Positions 47,345 to 57,785 of a stretch of 64,000 nt of DNA are shown piece by piece; the first letter of the stretch is position 1, and every line of letters starts with the position of its first letter. The translations under genes and the position numbers were made by a program. The notes under the pieces were generated by a model, which worked only from the letters and a program-made list of their open reading frames with translations, was not told the DNA's origin and searched no databases. Location: NCBI GenBank assembly GCA_963921425.1, contig OY992834.1, positions 8,167,271-8,231,270 on the forward strand, read 5' to 3'. The DNA comes from Dryas octopetala (Eukaryota; Streptophyta; Magnoliopsida; Rosales; Rosaceae).

Positions 47345-48285
47345 CAATTGTGTTTTTAACGATCTGAACCGTTCAAATTTTAATTTCTCACTCAAAAATA
47401 ATTCATGCAAAAAATTAGCTCGATCGGAGATGTAAAAATGACGTAACGGTGGTCGAATTAATGAACGATCGTTGTTTTTCTAATGATAATCGAATGGGTA
47501 GATGAATTCCGATTTTGCTGATTTTTTGTAAGGATGATCTTTGACTATGAATATAGAAAATGAACGGTTCAGATTGTTGAAATCACGTTGTGGTCTTCAC
47601 AATTATGAAAACAATAAGGTTTCAACGAGAAAGTTATTAAAATTATACTCTTCAACTCTTCAAGTGTATTTATATGTAGAAGCTCATATATCGATCGTGT
47701 TTTCAACGATCCGAACCGTTCAAGTTTTAGTTCCCCACTCAAAGAGAATCCTTGCAAAAAATTAGCTCAATCAGAGATGTAAAAATGACGTAACGGTGGT
47801 CGAATTAATGAACGATCGTTGTTTTTCTAATGATAATCGAATGGGTAGATGAATTCCGATTTTGCTGATTTTTTGTAAGGATGATCTTTGACTATGAATA
47901 TAGAAAATGAACGGTTCAGATTGTTGAAATCACATTGTGGTCTTCACAATTATGAAAACAATAAGGTTTCAACGATAAAGTTATTAGAATTATACTCTTC
48001 AACTCTTCAAGTGTATTTATATGTAGAAGCTCATATATCGATCGTGTTTTCAACGATCCGAACCGTTCAAGTTTTAGTTCCCCACTCAAAGAGATTGCTT
48101 GCAAAAAATTAGCTCAATCAAAGATGTAAAAATGACGTAATGATGGTCGAATTAATTAACGATCATGGTTTTTTTAATGATAATCGAACGAGTAAATGAA
48201 TTCCGATTCGACCGATTTTTTGTAAGGATGATATTTGACTATCAACATATAAAATGAACGGTTCAAATTGTTAAAGTAATGAACA
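47345..48285. repeat. 347-bp tandem array (about 2.7 copies) inside hAT-2, derived from a fold-back MITE
   Basis: Copy starts: about 47350, 47699 and 48046; the first two intervals are 347 bp and copies 1 and 2 are almost identical. Copy 3 is more diverged and cut short. Each unit has inverted ends (ACGATCCGAACCGTTCAA near the start and TGAACGGTTCAGATTGTT near position 220 of the unit). Inside are AATTCCGATTTTGCTGATTT, TTGTAAGGATGATCTTTGA and ATAGAAAATGAACGGTT, close relatives of the inner parts of the MITEs at 38310-39115. The two identical 74-residue frames at 47541 and 47888 are by-products. Confidence 0.85.
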
Positions 48286-48582
48286 ATCATGCCATCATGG
48301 TTTAATAACTTCAATTATAGTTGTATTATAAAAATTGTATATGCACATATACATTTATGTTTTATTATAGTTGTAAATTTGTAATGTTGTATATAATTTT
48401 AAAAGTTTATTATTTATGGTATTACATACTTACATAGTATAGTTTACACTATTACTATTTAGTATTTACTAACATTATAGAATTATATAATAACTTAATA
48501 AACATATTAATAATTTATTAGAATAAACAAACGAAAAACCTATTAAATATGTTATGATTCACCAATTAGACAAATAAACTAG

Positions 48583-48650
48583 TTAGCTCAGTTGGTTGAG
48601 AGTTGAAATTTGTTCTATGAGGTCTCAAGTTCGATTTAGAACATAGCCAA
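48583..48650 (+). repeat. tRNA-like sequence (SINE head or tRNA relic) near the right end of hAT-2
   Basis: TTAGCTCAGTTGGTTGAGAG is a near-perfect tRNA A-box/D-arm; CTCAAGTTCGATTTAGAAC about 35 bp later is B-box-like with one or two changes. The 5' and 3' acceptor halves do not pair, so it is not an intact tRNA gene. A T-run (48660-48668) follows. Confidence 0.55.
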
Positions 48651-48953
48651 AATCCTATATTTTTTTTATTGAAGATATTAAACGGGCTTTGGGCTTTGGG
48701 CTTCGGGCTTTGGGCTTTGGGCTTTGGGCTTCGGGCCGGGCTTTGGACCGGGCTTTGGGCGGGCTTTGAGCGGGCCTAAGCGGGCCGGGCTTTGGGCGGG
48801 CCGTGGGCTTCAAGGGGATGGCCCAAGCCCAACCCAAAAAATTTTCGGGCCGGGCCGGCCCGGCCCAAATGTCGGGCCACATCGGGCTTCGGGCCCAATG
48901 GGCTGGGCGGGCTTCGGGTGGGCTTCGGGCCTTGGGCTATTTGGTGAGCCCTA

Positions 48954-48961
48954 GCCATATG
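48954..48961. repeat. right target-site duplication of hAT-2
   Basis: GCCATATG, identical to 43125-43132. Confidence 0.93.
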
Positions 48962-49067
48962 TATATAATTTTTTAAAATGAAACGACATTGATATATTGC
49001 TTCCCCAATTAAAGGACAACACCAAATTAAAGGAAATACCAATTTATTATAACCATTGATATCAACC

Positions 49068-49075
49068 TATAAATA
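49068..49075 (+). promoter_or_regulatory. TATA box of cluster protease 1
   Basis: TATAAATA, 141 bp before the ATG. The surrounding block (GATATCAACCTATAAATATTACACTAATGTGCTAGA in pieces, then CATCGAATTGTTCACACAAACTTT) recurs before cluster proteases 2 and 3 and at the orphan promoter at 58.5 kb. Confidence 0.75.
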
Positions 49076-49208
49076 TTACACTAATGTGCTAGATACCCAT
49101 CGAATTGTTCACACAAACTTTAGATGTTGCATCAGCTATAGTTTTTAGTAGTACAACACTTAACACTTAACACTTATCTTAGACCTATCAAAAAACAAAG
49201 AAGCAACC

Positions 49209-50543
49209 ATGGCTTCAACCCTAATATTGTCCCTAGTTGCACTAATTTCACTACTCACCACCATCCCTCCCTCCGTGTCTTTTCTCAAAACGCGACTCAA
49301 AGGCTTTGAGGCACGTCTCATTCACCGCGACTCCCCTAAATCTCCGCTCTACAACCCCAAGGCAACACCCGCTCAACTTCTAGAGTCAGCCCGTCGTAGA
49401 TCCAAATCAAGACAAAACTACCTCAAATGGCTAATGTCCGGCGAAACATGGCGGCGAAATTACGTTAGTGCCCCCATCGACGTGGAGTACGGAGACTACA
49501 TCATGAGGTACAAAATCGGCACCCCCGGAATCGACACCTTCGGTTTCTTCGACACTGGGAGCACCCTAGTTTGGGTGCAGTGCCAGCCTTGTGAGAAATG
49601 TTACAACCAAAGTGTACCAATCTATGACCCTAAAACCTCATCCACGTATGAGAAAGTCAGGTGCAGCTCACGTTTGTGCAAGCAAACCTTTGATTCCGAG
49701 TGCCCGGATTTGGATCTAGATGTGTGCAAATACACTGTTCATTACCAAGATGGTGGGACTTCACAAGGAGTCATTGCCAAAGAAACCATTACGCTTGACA
49801 ATGATGACCCCCCAATCACAGATGTGGTTTTCGGATGCGGTCACTCTAATTCGGACCCGGAATCGGGTTATAACCCACCCGGAGTTGTGGGTGCAAGTAG
49901 AGAAAGCTCTTCACTGGTGGGTCAGTTTGCGTTTCCACGTTTTTCGTACTGCATTACACCAGACAATGAAGGGAACCGGAGCTCCGTGAAACTGGGTTCA
50001 AAAGCAGTGATCAATGAGGAAGTGTTCCAGACCCAGTTGTTAATGGGTCAAGATGGTTATTACTATCTAAACCTAGAAGGCATTAGTGTTGGTGGGACTA
50101 TGTTGAACATTTCAAAGTCGGTGTTTAAGATGGACCGGGATGGAAATGGAGGCTTCTTCATGGATTCAGGATCAACTTATACTTATCTTGTAGCAGAGGC
50201 TTTCTATGCGCTCAAGCAGGCAGTGGAGACTGCTTTGCGGGATTTCGAACCCGACCCGGATCCGGAACGGTTCTTCCCATTGTGTTATGCACAAGAGGAT
50301 TTTGGGGTGGATTTGACGCCGGATATAGCGTTCCATTTCGCAGGAGGACTGAAGTTTCCGCTGTGGCCGTCCAACGCTTGGGAAAAGGATGAGGAGAATG
50401 GAAAAACCTGTTTGGCTATAAAACCGAATTATGATGGCAACTATTCTGTGTTTGGATTGCACCAGCACAGGAGTGTCAATGTTGGGTATGACTTGGATAA
50501 CAACGTTGTGTCCTTCAAGTATGCCGGTGACTGCATCATCTGA
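49209..50543 (+). CDS. CDR1-like aspartic protease, cluster member 1
   Basis: An apoplastic pepsin-like protease of the plant nepenthesin/CDR1 group; CDR1 itself promotes disease resistance in Arabidopsis. Single exon, 444 residues. Signal peptide in MASTLILSLVALISLLTTIP, propeptide with LIHRDSPKSPLYNP, the CDR1-group signature. Catalytic D115 in FFDTGSTLVWVQC and D319 in MDSGSTYTYL. The Cys-rich insert begins CQPCEKCYNQSVPIYDP. The ATG context GAAGCAACCATGGCT is shared by all cluster members. hAT-2 lies 248 bp upstream, so its distal promoter is displaced; the TATA box remains. Substrate unknown. Confidence 0.94.
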   Translation: MASTLILSLVALISLLTTIPPSVSFLKTRLKGFEARLIHRDSPKSPLYNPKATPAQLLESARRRSKSRQNYLKWLMSGETWRRNYVSAPIDVEYGDYIMRYKIGTPGIDTFGFFDTGSTLVWVQCQPCEKCYNQSVPIYDPKTSSTYEKVRCSSRLCKQTFDSECPDLDLDVCKYTVHYQDGGTSQGVIAKETITLDNDDPPITDVVFGCGHSNSDPESGYNPPGVVGASRESSSLVGQFAFPRFSYCITPDNEGNRSSVKLGSKAVINEEVFQTQLLMGQDGYYYLNLEGISVGGTMLNISKSVFKMDRDGNGGFFMDSGSTYTYLVAEAFYALKQAVETALRDFEPDPDPERFFPLCYAQEDFGVDLTPDIAFHFAGGLKFPLWPSNAWEKDEENGKTCLAIKPNYDGNYSVFGLHQHRSVNVGYDLDNNVVSFKYAGDCII

Positions 50544-53440
50544 AAACACAAGTGTTTTAGGTGCAATCTTTTGGTGTTTGGGTGGGATATTTAATTTATA
50601 TATATATATGCCACATAATTATGTCCATGACATGATGGTACATGTTATGAGATAGAGGTAGCTAGGAGATGAGTATGAATAATACATGTGACAATTAAGT
50701 ACTATATATTAGTGTTGGTGATTAATCAAATTGATCATTATTTTTCTAGTATTTAGTTGATTGTTCTACACATTATACACATGCATGCATGGGCAAATTT
50801 GTTAATTTGATATTTGATATTTGGTGTTTTACATGTTTTTTTTGGTCAATGGTGTTTTACATGTTGATGATTATGAATCTCCAGATGATATAGCATTAAA
50901 TGAAGAGATTTGCTGGTCACAGCTAGTCGTCGATCATTGAAAAGGCAGATTTATAGCTTGGCTAAGTTGGGGACGATTGAATCAAACCTCACTTGGAAAG
51001 TTGATATTGCAGTCTTTGTAGATAACTTCCATGCTAGAACAAATATTGTTTGGGTTTAGTTTTTTTTTTCCTTGGACAGATAGAGAAGAAAAAGTGGGTT
51101 ATTCTACAATACATAGCCACACTCTTATTGCCAAAACCAATAAAAAATAACAGAAGTATTCTAAACCCTTATAAGCTACTAGCAAAGCCTCACATTTTTA
51201 AGATGAGATATTTCTCTAAACAAAATAAACATGTTCTAATCAAACCACCTGCGTTGGGACCTCGCCCATAACCTTTTACCATATATGCAGTTGCAAAATG
51301 TTGGCCAATATATGTCCGCTGGTGGCCAATGATCTATGGATCCATTCACCACCGTTAATAGTACTTTTGTGATCATCACATCTATTATTAATCGTGCTCG
51401 ATCATCTCATATATATATATGGCATGTTATCATGTTACGAAGAAATGTGTTATTCATACACGGTTGGGATTAAAAGTAATTAAGGTATTACGTGGTACTT
51501 GAGGGATCAATTATTATATGCCATTGCTTTAGGTCTTATTTATTACTAGAAGGATCAATTATTATATGTTATTGCCTTTTGGGTCTTATTTATTTATAAT
51601 AAGTAAGAAATTATTATATAATTAATCTGTCCCATCAATTGGTATGAGAAAACCCAGTATTATTGAAAGAAAAAAGATTATGGGTCTTATTATTAATTTG
51701 TGTGCTAATGTGTGCCCTATAACATAAAGTTTGATATGGCTAACTTATTTATACATGTCGTTTTTAATTTGCCACATCAGTTAAATAAAATTTTTTTTCA
51801 CCTATTAAAAATTAGATCTAAATCCTAAAACTCCCTCACCATTCTGTATGGATAAACAGTAAAACTTATTTTCCTATTTAAACATATATATAATCAATTG
51901 AATGAATCGATCGAAATCAATTGAATGAAGTTGTAATATTGTTAATATTCCTTACTCTAATAAAAGGTTAGTCTTGGAGTTGGAGCATGAGATGGGTAGC
52001 TTTGATGTGTTATATATATTGAAACTTACCTATAAAATAATGTATATGGCATTTGTACGTTTTGGGCTGCTATTGTTGATGGACATTCATATAGAGGACT
52101 AAAATTAAAAGAGTAAACTAGGGAAAGTCCATTCAAACTCTTATTTCTCCTATTGTAATTTTATGTGATTTATTTTTTTTGTGTGTTAATTAATCTCTTT
52201 AACTAATTGTCAAATCACTTACTTTTCATAATATTTCATAGTCAACGTACATTTTTTAGAATTCAGTTTTGTAAATCGTTCTCTCTCACTTTCCCTATAA
52301 TGTCAATTCCATTCTTTATTAGACTTTTAATATGTAGGAATCATGACTACTTTATTGATTTATTTCTTTTCTTTTTTGGGTTTTAATATTTCTTCTATTT
52401 ATGGTGTATATATAGTAAACTTTTTTTTTTTTTGTTTTCTGGCGCCTAGTGGTTGTTCCAGCATGATTTGCCTTTATGAGGCCGGTTTGTGTTATTTTCA
52501 TGTTTTTAAACTTTTGATTTAGGATCCCATTAGTTCCTTTGAACCTACACGTACGTACACCATATATCAAAACTAGTAATTAAAACCAAGGATGTATGCT
52601 GATGTGTGAGATTACTTGTTGATGGCCCTGTAAATCGGAAATTAATCTTCCATGGTGTATCTAAATTGTATTGTGCCTCAGATTGTAATATAGAGCAGGG
52701 TTCAGTCTCCCAATCTACCTAATGCAAGGCTAGCTATAGCAAATGCAACATGCCATAGAAAGTGCCTTAATTCTAGTTAGTTATGAGTCGCACGGACCTA
52801 AAATATATGCCTCTTTATTATTTAGATAATATTCTTCCGATCAATATTTCTTTTTTCATCCAAAATTGTCTTAATTTACTTTCCAATTATATTTGTCAAT
52901 ACTTAAAAAGAATTGACATCCTTGTTGATATCAATATGAATTAATAACAAGATTGCTTAATTCCCCAGTTCTCCATTCGACATTTAGCTAGAGGACAACA
53001 CCAAATCAATAATATGAACACTTGGCATTTTATGGTTGAAGTTGATAAAGGTTATAAAGACGTGTGAAAAAGAGAGAAAGCCAAGTCGGTACTGTAAATG
53101 GTTAGGTCAATAATTAATATTGATTGCCTTCCAAAAATAACTTTGCAAATCAACATTAAAAAATAATGCATTCTGGTTCTTAATTTTTGCATTGAATTAT
53201 TGATTGCCTTCCAAAATCAAATTCCAGCAGGAAATCAAGGATACAAATTAATATAAGAATCTATCTCTAAAATCAAGCATATTAAATGAAATAAACTTAA
53301 ATATGAATATCAACCCATAAAATTAAATGGGACTTGTTTCTTGATATCAATATCAATTAATATGTAGATTGCTTCCCCATATTTGTTATTTGAAATAGAA
53401 CGACGTTGATTGCTTCCACATTAATTTAGAGGACAACACA
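50544..53440. other. intergenic DNA between cluster proteases 1 and 2
   Basis: 50940-51040 (TAGCTTGGCTAAGTTGGGGAC and nearby) matches, in inverse orientation, 55836-55920 behind protease 3, in line with the inverted gene order. 51300-51675 is a copy of the flanking module at 41455, with an internal small duplication of GGATCAATTATTATATG. 53090-53440 is the upstream region of protease 2, related to 42650-42870. No gene supported. Confidence 0.6.
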
Positions 53441-53466
53441 CCAAAGGAAAAACCAATATATGAGTC

Positions 53467-53474
53467 TATAAATG
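53467..53474 (+). promoter_or_regulatory. TATA box of cluster protease 2
   Basis: TATAAATG, 83 bp before the ATG, followed by TCATCGAATTGTTCACACAA as in the other cluster promoters. Confidence 0.65.
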
Positions 53475-53549
53475 TTAGCTATTGATACTCATCGAATTGT
53501 TCACACAAACTTTTCTCTTGTCGACCTATCAAAACACAAAGAAGCAACC

Positions 53550-54896
53550 ATGGCTTCAACCCTAATATTGTCCCTAGTTGCACTAATTTCACTCCTGACC
53601 ACCATCCCATCCTCCATGTCTTTCCCCAAAACGCCACTCAAAGGCTTCGAGGCACGTCTCATTCACCGCGACTCCCCTGAATCTCCGCTCTACAACCCCA
53701 AAGCAACACGCGCTCAACTCCTGAAATCATCCCACCGCAGAGCCACTTCAAGACAAACCTATTTGAAATGGCTAATGTCGGCCAAAACATGGCGGCAAAA
53801 TTACATCAGTGTCCCTGTCGACGTGGAGCACGGAGACTACATCATGAGGTACAAAATAGGCACCCCGGCAATCGACACCTTCGGAATCTTCGACACCGGA
53901 AGCACCCTAATTTGGCTGCAGTGCCGACCTTGTGAGAAGTGTTACAACCAAAGCGTACCAATTTATGACCCTAAAACCTCATCCACCTATGAGCAAGCCA
54001 CATGCTACTCACGTGCGTGCTCTATGACCCCAGATACCCAGTGCCCAGATCGATCTCCCTACGGTGTGTGCACGTACAGTGTTGGTTATGTAGATGGAGG
54101 GTCTTCACAAGGAGTCATTGCCAAAGAAACCATCACGCTTGACAATGATGCCCCAATGCCACTAGTGGTTTTCGGGTGCGGACACAACAATTCGGACCCT
54201 CAACCGGGTTATAACCCACCCGGAATTGTGGGTGCAAGTAGAGGAAGCTCTTCACTGGTGGGTCAGGTTGCCTCCTATCGTTTTTCGTACTGCATCTCAC
54301 CATACAATGAAGGGAATCGGAGCTCCTTCAAACTGGGTTCGGAGGCAGTGATCCATGAAAAAGAGTTCCAGACCCGATTAATATATGGTGAAGATGATGA
54401 CCTTTTCCATCTAAGCCTAGAAGGCATCAGTGTTGGGGGGGAGAAGGTGAATGTTTCAAAGTCGGGGTTTAATATGAGCCAGGATGGAATTGGAGACTTT
54501 ATCATGGATTCGGGTTCAACTTACACTTTCCTTGTACCAGAAGCTTTCTATGCGCTCAAGCAGGCACTGGAGATTGCTGCTTCGTATCAGTTACTCCAAC
54601 CCGACCCGGATCCGGAGCGGTATTTCCCATTGTGTTATTCAGAAGTGGATTTTTTAACTCTGGCGCCGGGGATATCGCTCCATTTCGCCGGAGGACTGGA
54701 GTTTCCGGTGACGCCGAACAATGTTTGGGAAGTGGATGAGGAGACTGGAAAAACCTGTTTGGCTATGAAACCGAATTATTCTGGTAACTATTCTGTGTTT
54801 GGATTGTACCAGCACAGGAGTGTGAATGTTGGGTATGACTTGAATAACAACGTTGTCTCTCTCAAGCATAGTGCCATGGATGACTGCCTCTTCTGA
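53550..54896 (+). CDS. CDR1-like aspartic protease, cluster member 2
   Basis: Single exon, 448 residues. The frame is open 26 codons upstream with another ATG (53472), but homology with the other three members and the shared GAAGCAACCATGGCT context fix the start at 53550. Signal peptide, LIHRDSPESPLYNP propeptide, catalytic D115 (IFDTGSTLIWLQC) and D320 (MDSGSTYTFL). Changes compared with member 1 cluster in the flap region and the second half (for example GEDDDLFHLSLEGISVGGEK), which may alter substrate choice. It ends in SAMDDCLF rather than AGDCII. No disruption seen. Confidence 0.94.
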   Translation: MASTLILSLVALISLLTTIPSSMSFPKTPLKGFEARLIHRDSPESPLYNPKATRAQLLKSSHRRATSRQTYLKWLMSAKTWRQNYISVPVDVEHGDYIMRYKIGTPAIDTFGIFDTGSTLIWLQCRPCEKCYNQSVPIYDPKTSSTYEQATCYSRACSMTPDTQCPDRSPYGVCTYSVGYVDGGSSQGVIAKETITLDNDAPMPLVVFGCGHNNSDPQPGYNPPGIVGASRGSSSLVGQVASYRFSYCISPYNEGNRSSFKLGSEAVIHEKEFQTRLIYGEDDDLFHLSLEGISVGGEKVNVSKSGFNMSQDGIGDFIMDSGSTYTFLVPEAFYALKQALEIAASYQLLQPDPDPERYFPLCYSEVDFLTLAPGISLHFAGGLEFPVTPNNVWEVDEETGKTCLAMKPNYSGNYSVFGLYQHRSVNVGYDLNNNVVSLKHSAMDDCLF

Positions 54897-56361
54897 AAAC
54901 ACAAGCAACCCTCATCATCTTCATGACGTACATGCATGTCACAACTGACAAGCTAGCTAGTACTTAATTTGTGTTTGTGTTGGTACGTGATTAATTAACG
55001 AACTACTTTCCTAGCTAGTGTTCAATTAATTACAAGATTAATTATTTTAGACATGGGACAAAGTTTGTATGATTTTATATACTTGGTCACTTTACTACCT
55101 ATATTTTGTATGTTCATGATTATGAATTTCCAACTTAATTGACAAGGACTTTGACTTCATGGATGATAATTGTTTTAATTTAATGAGAGATCAGTGCATG
55201 TTGATTGAAAAATGCAGTGACTACGACACTTGAACATTGAGCATTAACGTCGGATGGCATTGATTCAAGGCAAAATTGTATTTATTTTACTTAATTATAA
55301 GTTATTTAATTGATGACCATATTTCTTGCAGTGAGTACCACTCTGATATAAAGGTAGGTTGCAATTAAATACCATATTTCTTGTAGTGAGTACCACTCTG
55401 ATCATTTAATGTGATGAGCACCTCTGTTTTGACTCATTGATTCAAAGCAATGGAAAAGTTAGAACCCAAAAGAATGTGCAATTTTAGGTTCCAATTGTTG
55501 TCATTTTTTGTACGTGTTTCCAATTGTTCCACTACCAAGATAGTGCCTATAATTTATTTCCCAGATCTGACAATAGCTCACCAATGTATCAAAACATGTC
55601 ACTAGCTATCTAGCAACCCTTTGTATTATTATGACTTATATAATGCAAACATTCATTTGTCCAAACCAATACATCACAGATTCACAATTCTGTTTAAGCA
55701 ATACAATACATCACAATTCTGTTCAGCACACCACTAAGAACTGAATAACCCATTTTTTTTTCTCTGCCCAGAAAAAAAAAAAAACCTCAACTTTTGATCG
55801 ACGATGGAAGTATATCCACTATATCTTTTCAAGTGTCCTCGACTTAGCCAAGCTATCATATATTCTGAGACTTCAAGCCTTTAAGGAAAATGCTAGTGTA
55901 AGTAGATAACTTCCGGTAGTTGATTGGAGTGATCCTCGAAAATATTGTAGAATATACCGATTAATAAACACACATATATACGTGCATAAACGGCTGTGGC
56001 TAGCAAAGCTTTTTATGTAATGCATTCATCCCGAGATGCATGATCATCAACATGTAAAATACCATATATAAAAGAGTCGAACAAATTTTTCAATGTGCAT
56101 GTATATATAATGTGTAAAATAATATAGTAAATACCAGGAAATTAATGATCAAGTTCATTCACGTACACCGCTAATAATATGTAGCACTTGTAGCATGTAT
56201 TATTCATCTTACCAAAAAAACATGTATTATTATTCATGCATACTCATCTCCCTCGTATCATAACATGTTATAAAGTCATGAAGATATATTTAGGCTATGT
56301 GGCATATATTAAAACCCCGACCCAAACAAATTAGCCAAGATTTCACCAAAAACACTTGTTT
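54897..56361. other. intergenic DNA between tail-to-tail proteases 2 and 3
   Basis: Both proteases end here. ATTTCTTG-AGTGAGTACCACTCTGAT occurs twice (about 55321 and 55377), a small tandem duplication. 56090-56290 is the third, weaker copy of the flanking module. No gene seen. Confidence 0.55.
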
Positions 56362-57702
56362 TCAGATGAGGCAGTCATCGGCATGCTTGAAGGAGACAAC
56401 GTTGTTATCCAAGTCATAACCAACATTCACACTCCTGTGCTGGTACAATCCAAACACCGAATAGTTGCCACCATAATTCGGTTTTATAGCCAAACAGGTT
56501 TTTACATTGTCCTCATCCATTTGGACCTTTTCCCAAGCGTTGTTCTGCCTCAGATTAAACTCCAGTCCTCCTGTGAAATGGAACGCTATCCCCGGCGTCA
56601 AGTCCACTGAAAAATCATTATCATCTGTATAACACAATGGGAAGGACCGTTCGGGATTCGGGTCGGGTTCGAAATCCCACAATTCATTCTGCACTGCCTG
56701 CTTGAGCGCAAAGAAAGCCTCTGGTACAAGGTAAGTGTAAGTTGTACCCGAATCCATGAAAAAGCCTCCATTTCCATCTTGGGTCATCTCAAACACCGAC
56801 TTTGAAATGTTCAACAGAGACCCATCAACAGCAATGCCTTCTAGGCTTAGATGGTAGAGTCCATGTTGACCCATTAACAATCGGGTCTGGGTCTGTTCCT
56901 CAGTGATAACTGCTTTCGAACCCAGTTTCACGGAGCTCCGATTCCCTCCATTGTCTGGTGAAATGCAATAAGAAAAATGAGAGAACGCAAACTGACCCAC
57001 CAGTGAAGAGCTTTCTCTACTTGCACCCACAATTCCGGGTGGGTTATAGCCCGGTTGAGTGTCCGAATTATTGTGACCGCACCCGAAAACCACTTGTGCC
57101 ATTGGGGCATTGTTGTCAAGCGTGACGGTTTCTTTGGCAATGACTCCTTGTGAAGTCCCTCCATCTTGATAATGAACAGTGTAATTGCACACACTGTTGG
57201 CATCTGGGCACTGAAAAACTGAGGCTTCATTGCACGCACGTGACCTGCACATGACTTGCTCATAGGTGGATGAGGTTTTAGGGTCATAGATTGGTACGCT
57301 TTGCTTGTAACATTTTTCACAAGGCTGGCACTGCACCCAAATTAGGGTGCTCCCAGTGTCGAAGAAACCGAAGGTGTCGATTCCGGGGGTGCCGATTTTG
57401 TACCTCATGATGTAGTCTCCGTGCTCCACGTAGATGGGGGCACTAACGTAATTCCGCGGCCATGTTTTGCCGGACATTAGCCATTTGAAGTAGTTTTGTC
57501 TTGTTGTGGCTCTGCGATGGGCTGATTCTAGAAGTTGAGCGCGTGAGAATTTGGGGTTGTAGAGTGGAGATTCAGGGGAGTCGCGATGAATGAGACGTGC
57601 CTCAAAGCCTTTGAGTGGCGTTTTGGAAGAAGACATGGAGGGAGGGATGGTGGTGAGGAGTGAAATTAGTGCAACTAGGGACAATATTTGTGTTGAAGCC
57701 AT
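56362..57702 (-). CDS. CDR1-like aspartic protease, cluster member 3
   Basis: Single exon on the reverse strand, 446 residues, start at 57702 in the shared GAAGCAGCCATGGCT-type context. Signal peptide MASTQILSLVALISLLTTIP, LIHRDSPESPLYNP, catalytic D115 (FFDTGSTLIWVQC) and D317 (MDSGTTYTYL). Closest to member 1 by eye (same FGFFDTGST and LMGQHGLYHLSLEG-type flap). Opposite orientation to members 1 and 2, so the cluster includes an inversion. All structural cysteines appear intact. Confidence 0.94.
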   Translation of the reverse strand: MASTQILSLVALISLLTTIPPSMSSSKTPLKGFEARLIHRDSPESPLYNPKFSRAQLLESAHRRATTRQNYFKWLMSGKTWPRNYVSAPIYVEHGDYIMRYKIGTPGIDTFGFFDTGSTLIWVQCQPCEKCYKQSVPIYDPKTSSTYEQVMCRSRACNEASVFQCPDANSVCNYTVHYQDGGTSQGVIAKETVTLDNNAPMAQVVFGCGHNNSDTQPGYNPPGIVGASRESSSLVGQFAFSHFSYCISPDNGGNRSSVKLGSKAVITEEQTQTRLLMGQHGLYHLSLEGIAVDGSLLNISKSVFEMTQDGNGGFFMDSGTTYTYLVPEAFFALKQAVQNELWDFEPDPNPERSFPLCYTDDNDFSVDLTPGIAFHFTGGLEFNLRQNNAWEKVQMDEDNVKTCLAIKPNYGGNYSVFGLYQHRSVNVGYDLDNNVVSFKHADDCLI

Positions 57703-57785
57703 GGCTGCTTCTTTGTTTTTGATTGGTCTGAGAAGTTAATTAGTCTACTACTCAAAACTATATATATATATATATATATATATAT

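Larger units (their letters stand above)
43133..48953 (-). mobile_element. hAT-2: complete, probably autonomous hAT transposon, 5821 bp
   Basis: Left terminus TAGGGGTCGGCAATGGG, complement of right terminus TAGGGCTCACCAAAT; the first five bases are the conserved part. An exact 8-bp duplication GCCATATG flanks it. Both ends are packed with GGGCCGGGC, GGGCTTCGGGC and GCCCGAA motifs in both orientations, likely transposase sites. The reverse-strand transposase (43802-45880) is open. Upstream of it are minisatellites (45885-47280), a 347-bp tandem array (47345-48285) and a tRNA-like piece (48583-48650). Size and internal order mirror hAT-1, but the subterminal motifs differ. It sits 248 bp before the ATG of the protease at 49209. 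Confidence 0.93.

Noticed and set aside
47541-48112. Two nearly identical 74-residue frames
   Set aside because: They lie in two copies of the 347-bp tandem repeat; their likeness reflects DNA duplication, not coding constraint.
48583-48650. A functional tRNA gene
   Set aside because: The D-arm is good but no acceptor stem pairs and the T-arm is degraded.
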